Assembly (NCBI GenBank): GCA_036274635.1 | Contig: DASUFI010000340.1 | Coordinates: forward strand, 1 to 10,986 | DNA from: DASUFI01 sp036274635 | GTDB lineage: Bacteria > Planctomycetota > B15-G4 | Length of the DNA stretch: 10,986 nucleotides | Direction: 5' to 3' | Shown here: piece by piece, positions 7,297 to 10,986 of the stretch | Position numbering within the stretch: position 1 is the stretch's first letter | How the letters are laid out: each line of letters starts with the position of its first letter | Made by a program: the position numbers and the translations under genes | The notes under the pieces: generated by a model | What the model was told of the DNA's origin: nothing | Seen by the model: only the letters and a program-made list of their open reading frames with translations | Databases searched by the model: none

Positions 7297-7727
7297 CTGC
7301 GCAGGCTGCGCCTCGTGGCTGTCCTCCTGGCCGGCTCCGCTCCGCGCGCGCCGAGGTGATCGTGATCGATCCCGGCGCCGGATCGGGCGCGCCCGCGCTG
7401 AACGCCGCGCTGAACGCGGCCGCGGCCGGCGACCTGATCCTGCTGAAGGCCGGCGGCCTGTCCACGGTCGCCGTGCACGATGGCACCTTCGCCGGCGGCG
7501 ATCAGGGCGACGGCGCGCCGAGCAGCGTTGGACGGGCTGCAGGGGCCGCTCGTCATCGGCGTCCTGCCCGCGCCCGACGGCCAGCTCTCCGTACCGTTCA
7601 CGCTGCCTGACCTGCCGCTGGGCGCGGAGAACGCCACGGTGCTCGTGCAGGGCGTGTTCAAGGACGCGGACGGCAGCTCGCCGGGCGGAGCCTCGGCGCT
7701 CACCTGGATCGACGCCGCGTTCCGAGG
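7297..7727 (+). pseudogene. Decayed secreted beta-helix-type protein gene (frameshifted, internally deleted)
   Basis: The 515-base gap at 7213-7727 holds three plus-strand segments that look coding but lie in different frames. At 7297-7359, LRRLRLVAVLLAGSA resembles a signal peptide but lacks a normal start codon. At 7356 to about 7510, VIVIDPGAGSGAPALNAALN followed by AAAAGDLILLKAGG matches the opening of planctomycete secreted right-handed beta-helix proteins. From about 7525 to 7727, in the first frame again, VPFTLPDLPLGAENATVLVQ and ASALTWIDAAF look like the final beta-sandwich of the same kind of protein. Codon third positions are mostly G or C in each segment. The long middle expected between start and end is missing, and there is no stop before the convergent GT4 gene. 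I read this as the remnant of one gene with two frameshifts and a deletion. A sequencing error could explain one shift but not the missing middle. Confidence 0.6.
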
Positions 7728-9074
7728 TCAGGGCCGCGCGCCCAGCTCGCGCGCCAGCCCCTCGATCAGTCGCACGTCCTCGGCGAGATCGCGCACCGGC
7801 GGGATGCTGGCGCGCCAGGCCTCGAGCAGCGCCGGCTCGCGGGCCGCGCGCGCCAGCAGGCCGGCCAGCGCCGCCTCGTCGCCCGGCGGAAAGGTCGCGC
7901 CGCCGCCCTGCGCGAGCAGCTCCGCCATGCCGCCCCGCGCGCTGGCCAGCACGGGCACGCCGCGCTGCCAGGCCTCGTGGATGGTGAGCGGGCTGTTCTC
8001 CCACCACAGCGACGGCACCACCAGCAGGTCGAGCGCGCCCAGCACCTCGTCGCGACGCGCGGCCTCGAAGGGGCCGGCGAGCTGCAGAGCCGGCGTGCGC
8101 GCGGCCAGCGCCGCGAGGCGCGCGGCCACGTCGGGGAACCACTCCAGGTGGCCGTGGATGCAGGCGCGCAACGGCGTGCCGGCCGGCAGGCGCGCGACGG
8201 CGCGCGCGAAGACCTCCACGCCCTTGTAGTCCGACAGCGTGCCCACGAAGCCCGCGCGCAGCGGGCCGGCCCGCGGCCAGCGGCGCGCCGGCGCGGCGGC
8301 GGGGAAGCCGTAGTCGGCGTGCACCAGCTTCTCGCGCGGCCAGCCCGCGGCCACGAAGCGCTCCAGCAGGAAGCGGCTGGGCGCGATGAAGCGCCCCACG
8401 AGATGCCGCAGCGGCTCGAGGTCCACCTCACGCTGCGCCAGCGCCCGCGCGAACCAGCGCCGGTTGCCCAGCTCGGCGAAGCGGCCCTGCGCGGGCTTGT
8501 CGGCGGCGTCGGGCGCGTCGGCCGGGGCGCCGGGCGCCGCCTCGCCCCCGTGACGCGCGTCGCCCCAGCGCCGCCGGTCGATGGGGTAGATGTCCACGCA
8601 GCGCGCGCAGTCGGCGGGCGTGGCCGTCTCGCACGCGCGGCCCGCGATGTCGTACATGAGCCCGGCGCGCGGGCACAGCAGCCAGTACTCGTGCAGCGTC
8701 ATCACGATGGGCACGCCGCGCGCGGCCGCCTCCCGCAGCGCCGACACGCCCCCCACGAACTGCAGCCCCTGCACGTGCAGCAGGTCCGGCTTCCAGCGGT
8801 CGAGCACGCCGGCCAGCACCTCGGCCATGCGCGGGTCGTCCCATTGCTCGGAGAGGTCCGCGTAGATGCGGTTGTAGATGGCCTCGAAGACGTGGACACC
8901 GTCGTGCTCGCGCTCGCGCAGCGACCACTGCGGCGCGGAGGGTTCCTCCTCGCAGGTGTAGACGGCGACCTCGTGCCCGGCGGCGCGCTGCGCGGCCGCG
9001 AGCGCGGCGGTGTAGATCTCGCTGCCGGCGGAGTGGCGCGGGAGGTAGTCGTGGATGAGGTGCAGGATCCTCAT
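7728..9074 (-). CDS. Family 4 glycosyltransferase
   Basis: 448-residue GT-B glycosyltransferase. The N-terminus MRILHLIHDYLPRHSAGSE (1-19) matches the other two GT4 enzymes, KPDLLHVQGLQFVGG follows at 95-109, and HEYWLLCPRAG lies at 128-138. PSLWWENSPLTIHEAW (354-369) supplies the E-x7-E pair E359 and E367. The cysteines are C134, C148, C156 and C159. An Ala/Pro-rich stretch (about 171-200) forms an inserted, probably flexible loop absent from the paralogues. I chose the internal ATG because homologues start at this MRIL; a GTG at 9107 would add 11 residues of no recognisable character. It is separated from the main operon by a convergent broken gene, so it needs its own terminator or promoter. 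It follows a frameshifted gene by 22 bases. Probably part of the same glycan pathway; acceptor unknown. Confidence 0.92.
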   Translation of the reverse strand: MRILHLIHDYLPRHSAGSEIYTAALAAAQRAAGHEVAVYTCEEEPSAPQWSLREREHDGVHVFEAIYNRIYADLSEQWDDPRMAEVLAGVLDRWKPDLLHVQGLQFVGGVSALREAAARGVPIVMTLHEYWLLCPRAGLMYDIAGRACETATPADCARCVDIYPIDRRRWGDARHGGEAAPGAPADAPDAADKPAQGRFAELGNRRWFARALAQREVDLEPLRHLVGRFIAPSRFLLERFVAAGWPREKLVHADYGFPAAAPARRWPRAGPLRAGFVGTLSDYKGVEVFARAVARLPAGTPLRACIHGHLEWFPDVAARLAALAARTPALQLAGPFEAARRDEVLGALDLLVVPSLWWENSPLTIHEAWQRGVPVLASARGGMAELLAQGGGATFPPGDEAALAGLLARAAREPALLEAWRASIPPVRDLAEDVRLIEGLARELGARP

Positions 9075-9096
9075 GCGGACGCCTGAACCGGAAACA

Positions 9097-9608
9097 TCAC
9101 GGAACACGCTCCAAGACGCCTGGCTCGAGGCTGTACCCCACGTGAAGCGTCACTACGACGAACCCATCATCGATGACGAGCACTGTGTAGATTCCATCGT
9201 AGAGTTCTCCCAAGTCATCGAGATGCGCAGCCTCAACCACGGGTTCCATCCTGCGGCCACTTTCGCGATGGAGTGCCCATCGCCATAGGGCTCGATGATC
9301 GCCAGGCGATCCCATCCCGGGACCTGCCGGAACCGCCGCACTGTCTGGTCCCACGGCCAGGTGGCCCAGATGACGTCGGGGAAGCTTTCCTGCCAGCTGT
9401 CGCGGCGATCCCCATCTGACTTGCCGGCCTCGAGCGCATGTCGGAATTCGGCTTCGAGCCGAGGTTTGCGGACCGTGGCACTACAGGTCTCGATTCCGCA
9501 CGGAGCTACGGCAGCGAGCAGCACAAGGCCACAGCCGCCCTTCAATCTGCGTCGATGCCGATCCAAGCGCGCTGCATCAGCCGATTCCGGTTGGTTCCAG
9601 TGCTTCAC
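9097..9608 (-). pseudogene. Frameshifted gene for a small exported protein of unknown function
   Basis: Two overlapping minus-strand frames appear to be halves of one gene. The first (from the GTG at 9608) has a basic, then hydrophobic segment, RRRLKGGCGLVLLAAVAPCG, like a signal peptide. It continues with FPDVIWATWPWDQTVRRFRQ and LAIIEPYGDGHSIAKVAAG. Near 9250 its sequence turns Ser/Met-rich and it stops at 9153. The neighbouring frame takes over with VVEAAHLDDLGELYDGIYTV and FVVVTLHVGYSLEPG, ending at 9097. A TTG codon just ahead of the signal-like segment could be the true start. I recognise no family. No clean lipobox: the Cys after AVAP lacks the usual small residue before it. GC content is lower than in all neighbours, hinting at transfer or relaxed selection. 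A sequencing or assembly error is the simplest alternative to true decay. Confidence 0.5.
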
Positions 9609-9644
9609 GGCCGCATGGTGAGGTAGCGGCTGTTCCCGGGCAAG

Positions 9645-9665
9645 GATCGAATGTAGCGTTCGATC
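9645..9665. promoter_or_regulatory. Inverted repeat, GATCGAA-N7-TTCGATC, overlapping a TACATT box
   Basis: A perfect 7-bp inverted repeat with a 7-base spacer lies in the 121-base gap between the exported-protein gene (stop at 9730) and the frameshifted gene (start 9608). On the minus strand TACATT (9650-9655), a weak -10 candidate for the frameshifted gene, sits inside it. The symmetry and size suit a dimeric repressor operator. The arms are short enough that chance cannot be excluded. The rest of the gap shows nothing else I can name. Confidence 0.3.
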
Positions 9666-9729
9666 GGCCCGCGCCTTGGTCCGCGCTCACCTGCACGCCG
9701 CGGTGCGCGGCGGGTGCGCCTCTTCAGCT

Positions 9730-10389
9730 TCAGCCGCGGCGGACCTCGCCGTCCGCACCGCGTCGGAAGATGCACGCGTCGGGCAGCGGCGGATCTGCCG
9801 GCGCCGAAGGGTCGGGCACGTACACGTCCGCCTCGGTCGCGCTGAGCGCCCCGCCGGGCCGGCGCGTGGTGAAGGCGAGAGCCCCCACGCCTTGTCCGTG
9901 GTCGTCGAGCAGCACGAGCCGCCAAAAGTGCAGCAAGGAGTTGGTCTGGGCGAACGAGTCGGCCAAAGGACGCCGCCACGGCGGGCCCACGATCCGGCCG
10001 CAGGTCTCGATGTCGTCCAGCCCGGCCGCGTACAGCGCGCCGGAGCCGAGCGCGGTGTCGTACAGGACCGCGGTCGACCACCCGTCGAGGCCCGCGAGGC
10101 GCTCGGCAAGGAGCTCGAGCGTGAGCGGCAGGCGCCGCGGGTCGCAGGCGTCCAAAGACACGTCTGAGCAGGCGCGCATGAGCTGGATCTGGCGCGAGGC
10201 CGCGCCCGTCTCGAACGTCAGGAAGAGCGGCATGCACGTCCGCAAGTCGCTACGCAGCGGCTCGAGCAACTCCCACGCAGCCCACTTTCCCGGCGGCGTG
10301 AAGGCCATGGCGCCGCTCGCGCCGAGCGCGACGAGGAGCGCCACGCGGCGCCAGCTCACGAGGCGATTGGTCTGGTCCTTGCCGTCCAT
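9730..10389 (-). CDS. Small exported or membrane-anchored protein of unknown function
   Basis: 219-residue protein whose family I do not recognise. Residues 14-29 (RRVALLVALGASGAMA) form a basic then hydrophobic segment ending in an Ala-x-Ala signal-peptidase-like site, so export across the inner membrane is likely; retention as a single membrane anchor is the alternative. The mature part is mixed and moderately hydrophobic, with five cysteines (C52, C74, C82, C130, C206), and ends in an Asp/Pro-rich stretch and a basic tail. Start: the ATG at 10389 places the signal segment near the N-terminus and has GAGGGGGG a few bases upstream. ATG at 10431 or TTG at 10437 would translate through the hairpin and are less likely. 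The Shine-Dalgarno sequence lies in the stem of that hairpin, suggesting weak or conditional translation. Confidence 0.72.
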   Translation of the reverse strand: MDGKDQTNRLVSWRRVALLVALGASGAMAFTPPGKWAAWELLEPLRSDLRTCMPLFLTFETGAASRQIQLMRACSDVSLDACDPRRLPLTLELLAERLAGLDGWSTAVLYDTALGSGALYAAGLDDIETCGRIVGPPWRRPLADSFAQTNSLLHFWRLVLLDDHGQGVGALAFTTRRPGGALSATEADVYVPDPSAPADPPLPDACIFRRGADGEVRRG

Positions 10390-10392
10390 GAA

Positions 10393-10429
10393 GAGTCCCC
10401 CCTCGGGCCCGCGGCCCGAGGGGGGACTC
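10393..10429 (-). terminator. 17-bp hairpin between two secreted-protein genes; terminator-like and masks the next RBS
   Basis: The arms 10393-10409 and 10413-10429 pair perfectly over 17 bp around a 3-base loop, almost all G-C. It lies 54 bases after the stop of the upstream secreted-protein gene, a normal place for a terminator. The expected U-run is absent: on the minus strand CTTCATGG follows. The right arm as transcribed contains GAGGGGGG, the Shine-Dalgarno sequence of the next gene, so a folded RNA would hide it. Terminator, RBS lock, or both. Confidence 0.6.
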
Positions 10430-10482
10430 ATCGGCAAGGACCTTCGGGAGGCTGGAGTCGGGCGGTCCGCTGGGCGTGCGCC

Positions 10483-10986
10483 CTATTCCAGGCTCACCTG
10501 CACGCCATTCGTCGTGGCCCAGCCCTTCACGGCGCCGGCATCCTGAATCCAGGCCTGCAGCGTGAAGAGCACGTCCGGGATCGAGGGCGGCAGGATCGCC
10601 GGCAACACCAGCGAGCCGTTGCCGGCGCCCGAGCCGGCCAGGCCCAGCGGGACGATCGTCGGGAGCACCGGGTCCACCAGCAACGTGCAGCCCTTCAGCG
10701 GGCTGGAGCCCTGGCCGAGTCCGAGCAGCATGAAGGCCGTGCTGCCGCCCAGCGCCTGGCTGATGGACACCTCGATCGCGCCGCCGGCCGTGGCGCAGCC
10801 GGTCACGCCCAGCGCCGGCACGAAGCCGCCGCTGCCAGCGCAGCCCGCGCCGTAGGCCGTGATCTCGCCCGGGCACTCGGACATGACCACCGTCGCGTCC
10901 GCACGCCCGTAGGCGAGGCGGCCGTCCGGCGTGTAGAGCAGCGCGATGAGCGGGAACGGGCCCCAGCCGATCTCCTTGTCCCAGAC
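10483..10986 (-). CDS. C-terminal part of a secreted protein with a planctomycete-type C-terminal domain (N-terminus outside window)
   Basis: 167 codons are visible, open to the right edge. The first part, VWDKEIGWGPFPLIALLYTP and GRLAYGRADATVVMSECPG, belongs to an upstream domain I cannot name. From about visible residue 43, YGAGCAGSGGFVPALG starts a Gly/Ala/Leu-rich beta domain with paired cysteines. It contains ALGGSTAFMLLG, PLKGCTLLVDP and the closing LQAWIQDAG and WATTNGVQVSLE. This resembles a C-terminal domain repeated across many secreted proteins of Planctomycetota, where it follows diverse N-terminal regions; a surface-attachment or secretion-sorting role is a plausible inference. 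The protein is probably extracellular. A GTG at 10890 could act as a start, but the frame stays open and coding-like upstream, so I treat the gene as partial. Strong hairpin after the stop. Confidence 0.75.
   Translation of the reverse strand, partial: VWDKEIGWGPFPLIALLYTPDGRLAYGRADATVVMSECPGEITAYGAGCAGSGGFVPALGVTGCATAGGAIEVSISQALGGSTAFMLLGLGQGSSPLKGCTLLVDPVLPTIVPLGLAGSGAGNGSLVLPAILPPSIPDVLFTLQAWIQDAGAVKGWATTNGVQVSLE

Noticed and set aside
2610..7359. Series of long plus-strand frames (2610-3947, 3959-5278, 5464-7359)
   Set aside because: His/Ala/Arg-rich mirror images of the GT4 and peptidase genes with no domain signature; only the last 20 codons near 7297-7359 show a plausible signal-like segment, treated as part of the broken gene.
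9605..10237. Minus-strand frame overlapping the exported-protein gene
   Set aside because: Arg/Pro-rich, no signal peptide or motif; the competing frame at 9730-10389 has a signal peptide and normal composition.
10340..10360. Twin-arginine signal in the exported protein (SWRRVALL)
   Set aside because: Only the RR pair fits; the residues before and after do not match the S/T-RR-x-F-L-K pattern, so an ordinary Sec signal is more likely.
1..10986. CRISPR arrays, tRNA or rRNA genes, insertion-sequence ends
   Set aside because: Looked for regularly spaced repeats, cloverleaf signatures, transposase motifs and terminal inverted repeats; found none I could support.

Overview
This GC-rich window (the glycosyltransferase part is very GC-rich, the stretch around 9097-9660 visibly less so) carries a minus-strand cluster for surface-glycan assembly. 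The best taxonomic hint is the product at the right edge. Its Cys/Gly-rich C-terminal domain (YGAGCAGSGG, a GCTLLV core, a closing WATTNGVQVSLE) resembles a tail common on secreted proteins of Planctomycetota. The decayed plus-strand gene at 7297-7727 (VIVIDPGAG and AALNAAAAGDLILLKAG) fits the same group. I infer a planctomycete or close relative with moderate confidence; there is no rRNA or tRNA to confirm it.

All intact genes lie on the minus strand, so transcription runs from right to left. At the right edge is the C-terminal part of a secreted protein (10483-10986). A near-perfect 17-bp hairpin follows at 10393-10429, and just after it comes a small exported protein of unknown function (9730-10389), whose Shine-Dalgarno sequence lies inside the hairpin. 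Next is a lower-GC, apparently frameshifted exported protein (9097-9608), then a stand-alone family GT4 glycosyltransferase (7728-9074). The 515-base gap at 7213-7727 holds a broken plus-strand gene facing that GT4 gene.

The main operon appears to start at a TAGAAT box placed 7 bases before the ATG of an M3-family metallopeptidase gene (5239-7212). It continues with two GT4 glycosyltransferases (3890-5233 and 2547-3893), a coiled-coil protein (1894-2550) and two tandem GT2 rhamnosyltransferase-like enzymes (953-1882 and 1-951, the latter cut by the window edge). The genes are separated by at most 11 bases and several overlap by stop-start codons (GTGA, ATGA), so translational coupling is likely.

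Working model: the GT4 and GT2 enzymes add successive sugars to a cell-surface or exopolysaccharide glycan. The coiled-coil protein may hold the enzymes together or measure chain length. The M3 peptidase is an unexpected first gene with no obvious glycan role. The most unusual observations are a four-cysteine motif of nearly fixed spacing in all three GT4 enzymes, the coiled-coil gene locked between glycosyltransferase genes, the RBS-masking hairpin, the uncertain (possibly ATA) start of one GT2 gene, and two broken genes.
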